64,000 nt of DNA from Streptomyces sioyaensis (GTDB lineage Bacteria > Actinomycetota > Actinomycetes > Streptomycetales > Streptomycetaceae): the NCBI RefSeq assembly GCF_004122735.1, contig NZ_SDIF01000017.1, positions 1 to 64,000 of the forward strand, in the 5' to 3' direction. This document shows, piece by piece, positions 54,101-63,074 of the stretch (its first letter is position 1; each line of letters begins with the position of its first letter). Below the pieces are notes generated by a model. It saw only the letters and a program-made list of their open reading frames with translations, was not told the DNA's origin and did no database searches. The position numbers and the translations under genes were made by a program.

Positions 54101-55362
54101 GCGACGGGGTTGGTGCAGATGATCCAGCACGCCTTGATCTCACCGTCCGCCATCCGCTGGAACATCTCGACGGTGCCCCGGCCGGGCTCGTCGGCCCGCA
54201 GCGTCCCCGGCTCCAGGCCCCACAGCTCCTCGGTGAAGGCACGGTCCCCGGCCACCAGCGTGGACCGCTGTCCGGGCAGGCCCGGCCCCATGTAGCCCAT
54301 CTCCCGCCCGCCCATCGCGTTGGGCTGGCCGGTGAGGGAGAACGGGCCGCAGCCGGGCCGGCAGATCGCCCCGGTCGCCAGATGCAGGTTGATCAGGGCA
54401 TTGGTGTTCCAGGTGCCGTGGGTGCTCTGGTTCAGGCCCATGGTCCAGCAGCTCATCCAGGCGCCGGCCGCACCGATCCACTCGGCGGCCCGGCGGATGT
54501 CCGCCTCCGGAATCCCGGTGAGCTCGGCGACCGCCGCCGGCGGGTAGTCCGCGAGGAACTCCGGCATCGCCTCCCAGCCCTCGGTGTGCTCGGCGATGAA
54601 CTCCGCGTCGAGCCTGCCGTCCGCGGCCAGCAGGTGCAGCAGGCCGTTCAGCAGCGCCAGATCCGTCCCCGGCTCGATCTGCAGGAACAGGTCGGCCTTG
54701 GCCGCGGTGGCGGTGCGCCGGGGGTCGACGACGATCAGCTTGGCGCCCGCCTTCACCCGTTCCATCATCCGCAGGAAGAGGATCGGGTGGCAGTCGGCCA
54801 TGTTGGAGCCGATGACGAGGAAGACGTCGGCGTGCTCGAAGTCCTCGTACGAGCCGGGCGGGCCGTCCGCGCCCAGCGACAGTTTGTAGCCGCTGCCCGC
54901 GCTCGCCATGCACAGCCGCGAGTTGGACTCGATGTGCCGGGTGCGGACGAAGCCCTTGGCGAGCTTGTTCGCCAGGTACTGCGCCTCCAGCGTCATCTGC
55001 CCCGAGACATAGAGGGCGAGGGCGTCCGGGCCGTGCTCGTCGATGATCTCCCGCAGCCGCGCGGCGGTCCGCTTGACGGCCGTGTCCATGGCCTCGGCCA
55101 CCGGCTCGTCGCCGCGGTCCGCGCGCACCAGCGCGGTCGACAGCCGCCCCGGCGCCGTGAACAGCTCGGCGCTGGTCGCGCCCTTGGTGCACAGGCGGCC
55201 GGCGTTCGCCGGGTGGGCCTTGTCGCCGGCCGCCTTGCGCACCGTCCGCCGCCCGTCCGCGTCCGTCGCGACGTCCAGCACGACCCCGCAGCCGACACCG
55301 CAGTACGTGCACGCCGTCCGCACCTGCGAAATGCTTTCTGCCGGCGGTTCCGGTGCGGTCAC
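51127..55362 (-). CDS. Assimilatory nitrate reductase fused to CysJ-like flavoprotein reductase
   Basis: This is a 1411-residue fusion. Residues 1-760 are a molybdopterin nitrate reductase of the Nas kind, with a 4Fe-4S site at Cys18, Cys21, Cys25 and Cys58, SNMADCHP and [17 protein letters not shown] (by its ends CWTMG and WNTN) around the cofactor. After an Ala/Pro-rich linker comes a flavodoxin domain ([15 protein letters not shown] near 850), a second linker, and an FAD/NADPH ferredoxin-reductase domain with RLYSISSSP near 1225 and [13 protein letters not shown] near 1300. One protein would thus carry electrons from NADPH through FMN/FAD to reduce nitrate to nitrite. No nitrite reductase or nitrate transporter is in the window. 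Confidence 0.9.
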   Translation of the reverse strand: MTAPEPPAESISQVRTACTYCGVGCGVVLDVATDADGRRTVRKAAGDKAHPANAGRLCTKGATSAELFTAPGRLSTALVRADRGDEPVAEAMDTAVKRTAARLREIIDEHGPDALALYVSGQMTLEAQYLANKLAKGFVRTRHIESNSRLCMASAGSGYKLSLGADGPPGSYEDFEHADVFLVIGSNMADCHPILFLRMMERVKAGAKLIVVDPRRTATAAKADLFLQIEPGTDLALLNGLLHLLAADGRLDAEFIAEHTEGWEAMPEFLADYPPAAVAELTGIPEADIRRAAEWIGAAGAWMSCWTMGLNQSTHGTWNTNALINLHLATGAICRPGCGPFSLTGQPNAMGGREMGYMGPGLPGQRSTLVAGDRAFTEELWGLEPGTLRADEPGRGTVEMFQRMADGEIKACWIICTNPVASVANRRTVIEGLEAAEFVLAQDVFAETETTAYADVVLPAAMWSESEGVMVNSERTLTLVRQAADAPGEAWPDWRIIAEVACEMGFEDAFSYRGAEEIFEEIKRAWNPQTGYDLRGVSYERLRETPVQWPCATADGPARNPVRYLNDGVSQSLDERPDGTRPRLTFPTASGRAVFFARPHLPAAELPDDDFPFVLNTGRLQHQWHTLTKTGTVAKLNKLSPGPFVEIHPQDAQALGLAEGDKVEVASRRGRAVLPAVPTDRVRPGNCFAPFHWNDLFGEYLSVNAVTHDAVDPISFQPEFKACAVSLAKVAGEPGPAPGTAAHTDGTAAADAGPGPGGRVPVAALAGVFQLAEPAPPVLAAHERRYLSGFLAGLDSGSAVGTPVLPAEAPFSPDTALWVNGVLAGMFSRIPEVRPRTAAADAPAAPAGDAPARTLVVLWASQTGNAEEVAADTARRLNGSGRQATLLSMADTAPATLPDGADLLIVTSTFGDGDAPDNGSDFWETLNAPDTPRLEGVRYSVLALGDSSYDDFCGHGRRLDARLAELGAVRMVPRTDCEPDYEAPAGQWLDQVLTVLTDDPGPADAAEPGGAGKPGGTGRPAAAPAPAAPAAPSATGPAKAAPVTARLVGNQLLSRDGATKEVREFTFDTRDDDGTPLDYEAGDALGVLPQNCPELVAEWLAVTGADPAAIVDLPGPGAVPLGEALHRHLDITRITPALLRLVAERTGDRVLKKLLRPDNRGELAQWTWSRQAVDVLAEYPVQAGAADWADLLPRLQPRLYSISSSPLTDPALLRLTVSVVRYENRQGRPRKGVASTFLADAGQDSPVPVFVRRTPQFRPPADPATPMVMVGPGTGVAPFLGFLDERRARGHRAPNWLFFGEQRRATDFYHEDALGRLCQDGLLTRLDTAFSRDQRAKIYVQDRMREHGAHLWSWLQDGAHFYVCGDASRMAKDVDRALRDIAVGHGGLTQEAAAGYVKQLAADKRYVRDVY

Positions 55363-55659
55363 GGACGGTCCCCTTCGTGGTCGGCTGCTGTGCTCCCGAC
55401 CTTACGAACGGCCCGTTAACCAGGTGTCACGGCAACCGCCCACCCGTCGTTACGGCGACCACACAGTGGCCGGCGGCGCTCCGTGAGGCGCCTGCCGACC
55501 GTCCCTGAGCTGCGCGGACCATGATCACGTCCGCCGCGCGGCCCGGAACGCGCGGGGCGGCGTACGGCCCGGGCCGCGCCGCCCCGGCACCCCGCCGTCG
55601 GCCCCGGAGGCCCGCGGCGCACGCCGGGCCGGCGGCGGACCGCGGCGGGGCGGAGTACC
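55363..55659. other. 297-bp intergenic region, no gene seen
   Basis: Between the start of the nitrate reductase fusion (transcribed leftwards) and the last siderophore gene. It must hold the fusion gene promoter. I see no clear -35/-10 pair and no strong hairpin with T-run. Confidence 0.45.
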
Positions 55660-56907
55660 TCAGCCCTCCCCGCCCGCGCCGGGCTCCGCGGCGTCCAGGA
55701 AGTGGAAGCCGGGGCGCGGGTGCATCAGGAAGTCGTGGTGCGAGATGTTCCAGGCGTACGCGCCGGCCACGCCGAACACCAGCCGGTCACCGGCCCGCAG
55801 CCCCGGCGCCGGGACCGCGCGGGCGAGGACGTCCTTGGGGGTGCACAGCTGCCCGGTGACGGTGACGAGGCCGCCCTCCGCCGCCGCCCGCGGCCAGGGG
55901 TGCGGCCAGGGCACCTCGGACGGCAGCACCGTGCAGGGCTGGTCGTGGCCCTTGGTCGCGGGGGTGCGCAGATGGTGGGTGCCCCCGCGCACCACGGCGA
56001 ACTCCTCGCCGTGGCTGCGCTTCACGTCCAGCACCTCGGTCGCGTACCAGCCGCAGTAGGCGGTCAGCGCCCGCCCCGGCTCGATGCGCAGGGTGAGGTC
56101 CGGGTGGGCGGCGGCGAGCCGGGCCAGGCCCGCGCCGTAGGCGGCCCAGTCGAAACGCCGCTCCGGGGCGGCGTAGTCGACGGCCATGCCGCCGCCGATG
56201 GTCACCTCGGACAGCGGGACGCGGTGCCGGGCGGCCAGCGCGGCGGCCCAGGTCACGATGGCCTCCGCCACGGAGAGTTGCTCGGGCGCCGCCAGGCCGC
56301 TGGCCAAGTGGGCGTGGATGCCGCGGAGTTCGAGGTGCGGATAGCTGCCGTCGGTGAGCAGGGCGACGACCTCACCGGCCCGGTCGGGGTCCAGCCCGAA
56401 GGGTGTCGGGCGGCCGCCCATGGCGAGCGAGCTGCCGTCCAGGGAGCCGTCGGCGACCGGCAGGTTGACGCGCGCCAGCACCGCGATCCGGCGCTCCGGT
56501 ACGTGGCGGGCGGCCAGGCTCGCCAGCATGTGGAGCTCGTACACGCTCTCCACGTGGAAGCGCTGTACGCCGGTCTCCAGCGCCCGCACGATCTCCGCGG
56601 GCGTCTTGCCCGGTCCGCCGAAGGCCAGCGGCGCGTCGGGCACGGCCTTGGCGACATGTGCCAGCTCGCCGCCCGAGGAGACCTCGTAGCCGTCCACGTA
56701 CGGGCGCAGCGCCCCCAGGATCTCCGGTTCCGGGTTGGCCTTGGCCGCGTAGTACAGCTCGACGCGCCCGGGCAGCGCGGCCCGCACCTCGGCCAGGTGC
56801 GCGCGCAGCGCCGCCATGTCGTAGAGGTAGGCGGGCAGTTCCTCGGGTGCGAGGGAGCGGACCCGGTCGCGGACCGTGGCGGGAAGGGCGGGGCTCGGGG
56901 TGGTCAT
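55660..56907 (-). CDS. PLP-dependent decarboxylase of siderophore synthesis (PvsE/SbnH-like)
   Basis: This is a 415-residue fold-type III decarboxylase like diaminopimelate/ornithine decarboxylases. The cofactor lysine is Lys56 in YYAAKAN, GGGMAVDY binds the phosphate and EPGRALT the pyridoxal ring; LCTPKDVLA replaces the usual CDSxD segment, as in PvsE and SbnH. It would remove a carboxyl group from an amino-acid building block or citrate-linked intermediate. The start overlaps the NIS synthetase stop (ATGA); it is the last gene of the five-gene operon. Confidence 0.85.
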   Translation of the reverse strand: MTTPSPALPATVRDRVRSLAPEELPAYLYDMAALRAHLAEVRAALPGRVELYYAAKANPEPEILGALRPYVDGYEVSSGGELAHVAKAVPDAPLAFGGPGKTPAEIVRALETGVQRFHVESVYELHMLASLAARHVPERRIAVLARVNLPVADGSLDGSSLAMGGRPTPFGLDPDRAGEVVALLTDGSYPHLELRGIHAHLASGLAAPEQLSVAEAIVTWAAALAARHRVPLSEVTIGGGMAVDYAAPERRFDWAAYGAGLARLAAAHPDLTLRIEPGRALTAYCGWYATEVLDVKRSHGEEFAVVRGGTHHLRTPATKGHDQPCTVLPSEVPWPHPWPRAAAEGGLVTVTGQLCTPKDVLARAVPAPGLRAGDRLVFGVAGAYAWNISHHDFLMHPRPGFHFLDAAEPGAGGEG

Positions 56908-58682
56908 CGGGCGCTCCAGGGGGTGGTGTCGTCGGTGCGTACCGCGCCCGACAGCACGGACTCGGCCAGCGGCGAGGGCAGCCGCACATAGCCGGCCTCC
57001 CGGTCGGCCTTGCGCTCCCAGCGGGTGAGCAGATTGGCCTTGGCGGGCAGCGGGACGCCGGCCAGCAGGGCGGCCAGCCGCGGCGGGCAGCCGTAGCGGT
57101 CCGCGTGGGTCTGCAGGGTGCGGCGGACCTGCGCCCACAGCTCCGTCTCGGTGTCCGGGTGCAGATCGGCGAGCGCGGCGAGCATCTCGGCGACGTGGTT
57201 GACCAGCAGGCAGTACACCACGCGGTCCCAGCCGCGCTGGGCGTCGTACGTCATCGGTGCGGCCACCTGCTCCGGCAGCGAGGCCAGCAGCTCGGTGTGG
57301 TGTTCCGGGACGAGCTTGGTGCCCTCCAGGTCGCGGAAGAGGACCTGCGCGGGCATCCCGTCGCCGTCGACGCAGACCAGGACGTTCTGCAGATGCGGCT
57401 CCAGCACCAGCCCGTGGTCGAAGTAGGCGGCGAGCACCGGCGGGAGCAGCAGGGCGAGGTAGGCGGCCCACCAGTCCAGCGCGGCCTGCGGGCCGGCGCC
57501 CGCCAGCAGCCGGGAGACGTGCGCCGGGCCGGTGGGGTACTCGTCGGCGACGGCGGCGGCCAGCAGCGGAGTGGTGCCGGGCAGCAGTCGCTGGGAGAGC
57601 CCCTCGCGGACGATGACGCCGAACCCTTCGAGCAGTTCGGTGGCCGGGCGGCCGTCGGCGCCGGGCAGCGCCAGGCTGCGGTAGGCGGGCTCCTGGAGCA
57701 CCGCGCTGCCCGGGAAGCGGGTGGCGAGGTCGGTGAGCTGCGGCGCCAGCAGCCGGGTGAGTGCCACCGCCCCGGACAGCTCGTAACTCGCGTTCTTCCG
57801 GAGGCAGTTGGTGATCCGGACGTTCAGGCTGAACTTCAGGAAGGCCGCGCCGTCGTAGAGCGTGCGCACGGACGCGGTGGCGGCGAACGGCGTCCGGCCG
57901 CTGCCCAGGACGCGGATGTCGCCGCGCTCCAGCGCCTCCTGGAGGCCCGCGTGGTCGCGCAGCAGCTCGTACTGCCAGGGGTGGACGGGCAGCAGGCGGT
58001 AGCCGTCCGGGACGTCGGGGTGCAGCGCGTCCAGCACCGCGGTGGCGCCGTCCGCGCAGGACTCCTCGGCGATCAGTTCGTCCCGCACCGCGAGCAGCAG
58101 CAGCGGGAAGGCGGCGCCGGTCTCGGGGGCGTACGACTGCCAGGCGGTGGGGTCGCCGGTGCGGGCCTTCGGGGTCGGGTGGAAGCGGTGGCCGAAGAGC
58201 AGCGACTGCTCGGAGGCGACATAGGCGGCCTGCCAGTCCTCGGCGGTGTGCTCCCCGGCGGCCGGGTCCTGCGCACGGGCCGCGAGCGCGGCGGACACGG
58301 CCTGGTGGCTGGAGGCGATCTGCGCCAGGAACTCCTCGTTGTGCACCCCGGTGCGCAGCGACAGCTCGGCGTGCGCGTACTCGGCCAGCCGCCGCCAGCC
58401 GACCTCCGCCCAGCCGCCGTCGGTCTCCTCGGACACCGGGCCGGTGAAGCGGTGCGCGCCCAGCAGCGAGGTACGGCGCAGCGCGACGCGCAGCAGCACG
58501 CCGCGGCGCGGCAGCCGGATCAGCAGCCGCCCGTCATCGACGGCGGTCTGGTGCTCGGGACCGGAGACCTCCCGCAGCAGACAGTTGAGCAGGGTGTGCG
58601 CCACGGCCTGGTCGGCGGTGGGCAGGCCGGTGGGGGCGGCGGATACCGGGGCGGTGCCGGGCGAATTGGTCAGCGAGGGCAT
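56904..58682 (-). CDS. NIS siderophore synthetase, IucA/IucC family (PvsD-like)
   Basis: This is a 592-residue ATP-dependent synthetase that joins a carboxylic acid such as citrate with an amine or alcohol. Conserved ATP and substrate sites are visible: HPWQYE near residue 240, KFSLNVRITNCLRKN near 290, and LEPHLQN near 430 with its metal-binding histidine. The family end is FhuF-like but no Cys cluster is present. GCAGGAG precedes the ATG at 58682, which lies 12 bases inside the end of the exporter gene. It fills the pvsD position in the operon. Confidence 0.9.
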   Translation of the reverse strand: MPSLTNSPGTAPVSAAPTGLPTADQAVAHTLLNCLLREVSGPEHQTAVDDGRLLIRLPRRGVLLRVALRRTSLLGAHRFTGPVSEETDGGWAEVGWRRLAEYAHAELSLRTGVHNEEFLAQIASSHQAVSAALAARAQDPAAGEHTAEDWQAAYVASEQSLLFGHRFHPTPKARTGDPTAWQSYAPETGAAFPLLLLAVRDELIAEESCADGATAVLDALHPDVPDGYRLLPVHPWQYELLRDHAGLQEALERGDIRVLGSGRTPFAATASVRTLYDGAAFLKFSLNVRITNCLRKNASYELSGAVALTRLLAPQLTDLATRFPGSAVLQEPAYRSLALPGADGRPATELLEGFGVIVREGLSQRLLPGTTPLLAAAVADEYPTGPAHVSRLLAGAGPQAALDWWAAYLALLLPPVLAAYFDHGLVLEPHLQNVLVCVDGDGMPAQVLFRDLEGTKLVPEHHTELLASLPEQVAAPMTYDAQRGWDRVVYCLLVNHVAEMLAALADLHPDTETELWAQVRRTLQTHADRYGCPPRLAALLAGVPLPAKANLLTRWERKADREAGYVRLPSPLAESVLSGAVRTDDTTPWSAR

Positions 58683-59962
58683 CGGTGGCTCCTGCGGGTG
58701 CGGAGAGTACGGGCGAGGAGAGGGGCGGCGGTCGCGAGTCCGGTGGCCACGGCTATCGCGGTACCGGTCAGCAACGGCGCGACCGGACCGAACCAGTCGT
58801 TGCCGGCGGTGGCCGCCACGCCCGCGGCGACCGCGCCGGCCTTGGAGAAGAACTCGATCGAGCCGAACAGCCCGCCGGGGGCACGGCCCTTGGCGCAGTC
58901 GGCGGCCAGCACGGACAGGCACACCAGGCCGAGGGTGAGCCCGGCGCCCAGCACCAGGCGTACGGCGATGAAGGAGGCGAGCGAGCCGGCCAGGCCGTGC
59001 CCGGCCAGACCGGCCGCTATCAGGCCGAAGCCGAGGGCGATCCCGGTCCGGGGGCGGGTGCGGAAGGCGGCGTGCACCCCCATCGCCGCGACCAGGTAGC
59101 ACAGGTGCGGCAGGGCGAACAGCACGCCGGACACCAGCGGATCGGTCCCCGGCAGCCGTTGGGAGATGAGGGAGATCAGGTAGGGGAAGGAGATGACGGT
59201 GGAGAAGACGAACGCGAACTCCAGGGCGTAGAGGGCGCGCAGCGGGCCGGCGTCCGGCGTGTGCCCGGCCGGGGGGCGGACCGGCTCGGCGGGCTCCGTG
59301 ACCTCGGCACCCGGCGCGGTACCGTCCCCCTGCACCACGCCGGCCCGGGCGGCGGCCGGCTCCGGCAGCCGCACCAGCATCAGGGCCGCGGCCAGCGGCA
59401 GGACGGCCAGCAGGGCGTACTGGCGGTGCGGCGACAGCCACGGCGTCAGCGCGCCGACCACGATCGGCGCGAAGACCAGCGCCGCCCGCGCGCTGCCCTG
59501 CATCAGCGTCAGGGCCCGGGACAGCGCATGGCCCTCCAGGGCCGCTCCCAGATAGCCGTTCGACGCCGCGAAGGTGCCACCGAGGACGCCCTGCACGACC
59601 AGCGCCGCGGCGAAGGTGGCCAGCGAATCGGCCCAGCCGGCCAGGAGGAACGCCGCCGCCAGCCCCAACTGCGCCCGCAGCAACAGTCTCTTACGGCCGA
59701 AGCGGTCGGCCAGTCGCCCCCACAGCGGGGCGCCGAGGGCGCCGAACAGGGTGGGGACGACATAGAGCAGACCGGCCCAGCGGGCGGCGCCGTCGCCCAG
59801 CTCGGGCAGGACCTCGGTGAGGTACGGCGGCAGGCCGAGGGCGGCGAACGAGGCCACGAAGTAGCAGCCGGCCACGGCGTGCACCTGGCGGCGCGCGAGG
59901 GCCGGACGGGCCTTGGTCTCGACGACCGCCGGCTCGGTCCGGCGGGAGGTGGCGGTGCTCAT
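58670..59962 (-). CDS. MFS exporter of siderophore locus (PvsC-like)
   Basis: This is a 430-residue transporter with twelve membrane helices. The loop between helices 2 and 3 has LWGRLADRFGRKRLL, the major-facilitator signature. It belongs to drug-proton antiporters (DHA1 type), like SbnD and PvsC, which send the finished siderophore out. The middle loop (about 205-240) is Pro/Glu-rich. The stop lies inside the start of the next synthetase gene, and its start overlaps the stop of the previous one by ATGA. Confidence 0.88.
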   Translation of the reverse strand: MSTATSRRTEPAVVETKARPALARRQVHAVAGCYFVASFAALGLPPYLTEVLPELGDGAARWAGLLYVVPTLFGALGAPLWGRLADRFGRKRLLLRAQLGLAAAFLLAGWADSLATFAAALVVQGVLGGTFAASNGYLGAALEGHALSRALTLMQGSARAALVFAPIVVGALTPWLSPHRQYALLAVLPLAAALMLVRLPEPAAARAGVVQGDGTAPGAEVTEPAEPVRPPAGHTPDAGPLRALYALEFAFVFSTVISFPYLISLISQRLPGTDPLVSGVLFALPHLCYLVAAMGVHAAFRTRPRTGIALGFGLIAAGLAGHGLAGSLASFIAVRLVLGAGLTLGLVCLSVLAADCAKGRAPGGLFGSIEFFSKAGAVAAGVAATAGNDWFGPVAPLLTGTAIAVATGLATAAPLLARTLRTRRSHRCPR

Positions 59963-61776
59963 CGGGAAGCCCCCGTAGGCAGCAGGTAGTTGGGTCCGGT
60001 GGTGTAGTGCTTGTTGATGTCGGCGGCGCCCGAGCGCTCCTTGGACAGCAGCGTCCCGGCGCTGACCATCGCCTTCACCGGCAGCTCCGGCGCGTCGAGG
60101 ACCTGGGCGCGCAGCACGGCGCCCGGCTCGTGCGGCCCGGTGCCCAGCCGCTCGACGGCCTCGGCCAGCCGGTCGCGGACCAGGCCCAGCAGCCGGTCCA
60201 GCGGGGCGCGTTGGTGCCGGGCGAGGCCGAAGGCGTACGAGCCCGCGCACAGGTGGACGGTGATGGTGGTGAACAGGTCCAGCACCGGCCGGTCGTTCTC
60301 GGCGAAGATCCGCGGGTCGGCGAAGCCGGCCGGGTCCGGGGCGTCGTCGCCCAGGGCCTCCCGCAGCCGGACGGTGTTGATCCGCGGTCCGTCGTTGTCC
60401 TTGAACAGCAGCCGCAGCCGGGTGCCGCCGGCGGCCCGGTCCAGCACCAGCGAGATGTTCTGCTGGTGCGATTCGAGCGCGATGCCGTAGCCGAAGAGGG
60501 TGGTCTGCCAGTCGAAGAGCAGGGTGAGACAGGCATCGAGCAGGGCGAGCGGGTCGCCGCCGTAGAAGCGGTCCGCGAGGTGGTCGATCACCAGCCGCCC
60601 GCCCGGTGCCCGGCTCAGCAGCGCGGCCATCGGCACGACGGCGCTGTCGTCCAGGCCGGCCGGGTAGCGGCGGCACAGCACGGCCAGCAGCTCGTCACCG
60701 GCGTGCGCGTAGCAGGTCTCGTCGGCCTGGAGGATCGCGGCGGCGAACCGCGGCTCGCGGGCGAGCACGGTCTCCAGCAGCCGCTGGCCCGCCGCGCCGT
60801 CGACGAGCGTGCCCGGCTTGATGGTGCGCCGGTTGCGCAGGCCCAGCGTGGCGGTGGCCAGCGGCAGTTTCAGGTGCAGCCGCGGGTCGGCATCGAGCGC
60901 CACGGTCCGCATCGACAGCGTCGGCACCGCGGTGAGCGGCTCGCGGTCGGACAGTACCGCCGCGTCCTCCAGACCGGTCCGGCGCAGCGCCCCGCGCAGC
61001 GGATCGCCGACGGACAACGGGTGGACGGGAAGGGCGAGATGGCTCTCGTCGAGGTGGCGCAGGCCCAGCTCCCCGGGCGTCGGCCAGCAGTCGGGCAGTG
61101 CCGCGGCGCCACCCGGCACGGTGACCGCCGCACGCGGCAGGGCGAGCCAGCGCAGCGCGAAACCGGGGCGGAACTCGGGTGCGTACGCGCGGAGTTGGTC
61201 CTCGTCGAGGCCGGACCGGCCGCGGGCGGTCGGGTAGACGGGGTGGTCGGTCCGGGCGGCCAGCGTGTCGTACGCCAGGCCGCCGGCCAGGCCCGGCCAG
61301 GCGCCGGGATCGTCGCCGTGGCGGCTCGTCAGGTCGGCGTCGGCCTCGTCCCGGGTGCGGGTGTGCAGCCGCATCGTCGCCAGGGTCTGGCGGCACTCCT
61401 CGGCGAGGGCGTCGAAGCCGCCGCGGTCGGCCGGGTCGGCGAGGTCGCGCAGCGCGGTGAGGACCTCGTCGAGCGTGCGCAGCCGGGCGCCGTCGGACTC
61501 GCGGACCAGGAGCGGCAGGCGGGCGGTGCAGGCGCTCTGGTAGCCGTCCTCGGCGAGCGGCAGCAGCAGGGCGCCGGCGGCCGGGCCCGCGGGGAGCCGC
61601 AGCCAGTGCCCGTCCGGGCGTTCCAGCAGCGTGCCGTGGGTGCGCAGGCCGACGACGTCCTCCCGCAGCAGCGCCCCCAGCACGCGTACCAGCAGTTCGG
61701 CCTCTTCCGCCGTCCCGGCCGCGTCGTCGGTCCGGTGCGTGGCGGGGCCCTCGGCGGTGGCGAGTGCGGTGTTCAC
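59959..61776 (-). CDS. NIS siderophore synthetase, IucA/IucC family (PvsB-like)
   Basis: This is a 605-residue second NIS synthetase. The nucleotide site is HPLSVGD and KLPLATATLGLRNRRTIKPG (by its ends KLPLATAT and RTIKPG) around residues 255-310, and ALESHQQN near 455 matches the ExHxQN element. It differs clearly from its neighbour, so each should join a different pair of building blocks. The GTG at 61776 overlaps the ATP-grasp stop (GTGA). Its place corresponds to pvsB. Confidence 0.9.
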   Translation of the reverse strand: MNTALATAEGPATHRTDDAAGTAEEAELLVRVLGALLREDVVGLRTHGTLLERPDGHWLRLPAGPAAGALLLPLAEDGYQSACTARLPLLVRESDGARLRTLDEVLTALRDLADPADRGGFDALAEECRQTLATMRLHTRTRDEADADLTSRHGDDPGAWPGLAGGLAYDTLAARTDHPVYPTARGRSGLDEDQLRAYAPEFRPGFALRWLALPRAAVTVPGGAAALPDCWPTPGELGLRHLDESHLALPVHPLSVGDPLRGALRRTGLEDAAVLSDREPLTAVPTLSMRTVALDADPRLHLKLPLATATLGLRNRRTIKPGTLVDGAAGQRLLETVLAREPRFAAAILQADETCYAHAGDELLAVLCRRYPAGLDDSAVVPMAALLSRAPGGRLVIDHLADRFYGGDPLALLDACLTLLFDWQTTLFGYGIALESHQQNISLVLDRAAGGTRLRLLFKDNDGPRINTVRLREALGDDAPDPAGFADPRIFAENDRPVLDLFTTITVHLCAGSYAFGLARHQRAPLDRLLGLVRDRLAEAVERLGTGPHEPGAVLRAQVLDAPELPVKAMVSAGTLLSKERSGAADINKHYTTGPNYLLPTGASR

Positions 61777-62963
61777 GGGGTGATCTCCCAGCGCTCCGCG
61801 GCGACGAAGTCGTCCGCCACCCGGTCCACGGCGCCGCGGTCGGTGCCGGTGACCCGCAGCACGCCGAGGTAGTCGCGGTTGGTGCCGTAGTGCGGATGCC
61901 GCTCGCCGACGGCGCGCAGCGGCCGGTACGCCAGGCGTACGCCGTCCACCGTCCGGTCCGTGGCGGCGGGCGCCGCGGTGAGCGTGCCGGCCCGGTCGGC
62001 GAGGGCGTACTCCACCCGGCCCGCGCCGTCGTGCCGGGCGCCGAGGTCCGCGGGCAGCGGCTCGCCCAGATGCGCCCGCAGGATGAGCTCGAACAGCTCG
62101 ATGTCCAGGATCTGCGCGAGCAGCAGGTCGCACTGGTCGCCGATGACGCGGTAGTTCACCTCGATGAGCCGCGCCCGGCCCTCGTGCACCACGTACTCCG
62201 TGTGGCAGGCGCCCAGCCCGACGCCGAGTGCGTCGAGTTGCGCCGTCACCTGGGCGACCACGGGTTCCGGCGGGGCGGCGACGAAGTCCAGCCGCTCCTC
62301 GATGAAGACGGGCGGTGCGGAGACGGCGGTGTGGAAGCCGCCCAGGACATGCCGTACCCGGCCGTCGCCCAGGGTCTCCAGGGTGTACAGCTCACCGGTC
62401 AGGAACTCCTCGGCCAGCAGCGCCGCGTGCGGGCGCCGCGCCTGGATCTCCTTGGCGCGGGCCACCAGCTCCTCGGGGTCCGCGGCCAGGATCACGTCCT
62501 CGCTCGCCACGCCCTCGCGGGGCTTGAGAACCACCGGATACGGCAGGTCGGCGGCGGCGAACGCGGACGGGTCCTGCCCGGCGGCGAGCTCCATGGACCG
62601 CACCGCGTCGAGGCCCGCGGCGGCCAGGTGGCGCCGCATCTCGCCCTTGTTCTTGGCGCGCAGCGCGGCCCGCCAGTCCTTGCCGGGCAGTCCGAAGTAG
62701 TCGGCGGCCAGGGCGGCTTGGGTCTGCAGATGGTCGCTGTTGGTGAACACCGCGTCGGCGCGGTGGTGGGTGGCTATCCGGTTGATGACGGCGCGGAAGT
62801 CATGGACGTCGCACTCCAGAACCTCGGTGTGCGCAGGGACGTCCCGGTGCGCCGATGGCTGGTCCGTCAGGATCGTGACGTCGAGGCCGAGGCGGGCGGC
62901 AGCGGGCAGGAACCCCTCGGTGACCGAGTCGGTGGGGTTGAGGGCGAGCAGATACATCCGCAT
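61773..62963 (-). CDS. ATP-grasp amide ligase of siderophore synthesis (PvsA-like)
   Basis: This is a 396-residue ATP-grasp enzyme. PYPVVLKPREGVASEDV near residue 145 is the ATP-binding loop, LLAEEFLTGELYTLETL follows, and LIEVNYRVIGDQCDLLL near 285 supplies the metal-binding Glu and Asn. Such enzymes form an amide bond from an acyl phosphate, e.g. between an amino acid and a hydroxy or keto acid. It is first in the operon. The ATG at 62963 is chosen; the next Met codon at 62957 is also possible. The ribosome site is weak. Confidence 0.88.
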   Translation of the reverse strand: MRMYLLALNPTDSVTEGFLPAAARLGLDVTILTDQPSAHRDVPAHTEVLECDVHDFRAVINRIATHHRADAVFTNSDHLQTQAALAADYFGLPGKDWRAALRAKNKGEMRRHLAAAGLDAVRSMELAAGQDPSAFAAADLPYPVVLKPREGVASEDVILAADPEELVARAKEIQARRPHAALLAEEFLTGELYTLETLGDGRVRHVLGGFHTAVSAPPVFIEERLDFVAAPPEPVVAQVTAQLDALGVGLGACHTEYVVHEGRARLIEVNYRVIGDQCDLLLAQILDIELFELILRAHLGEPLPADLGARHDGAGRVEYALADRAGTLTAAPAATDRTVDGVRLAYRPLRAVGERHPHYGTNRDYLGVLRVTGTDRGAVDRVADDFVAAERWEITP

Positions 62964-63032
62964 GAGCGGGCCCCTTTGGGGTCGAGGGTGGTGCGGGGGG
63001 AACAAGAGGGGCAGGAGAGGCGGGAGAGGGCG

Positions 63033-63068
63033 AAAAAAGGGGGTGGCCCCGCGGGGAGGGGCCACCCC
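63033..63068 (-). terminator. Intrinsic terminator between binding protein and siderophore genes
   Basis: GGGGTGGCCCC (63040-63050) pairs perfectly with 63058-63068 around a seven-base loop. On the minus strand it is followed by a run of six T (complement of 63033-63038). It begins 6 bases after the binding-protein stop. This is a textbook rho-independent terminator, so read-through into the siderophore operon would be limited. Confidence 0.85.
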
Positions 63069-63074
63069 AGGGGG

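Noticed and set aside
53419..55419. A 666-codon plus-strand frame antisense to the nitrate reductase fusion
   Set aside because: The minus strand encodes an intact molybdopterin enzyme; the plus-strand product has no recognisable motif.
62964..63032. Possible iron box upstream of the siderophore operon
   Set aside because: No sequence close to the palindromic TTAGGTTAGGCTAACC pattern is visible in this stretch. A site may lie to the right of the window.
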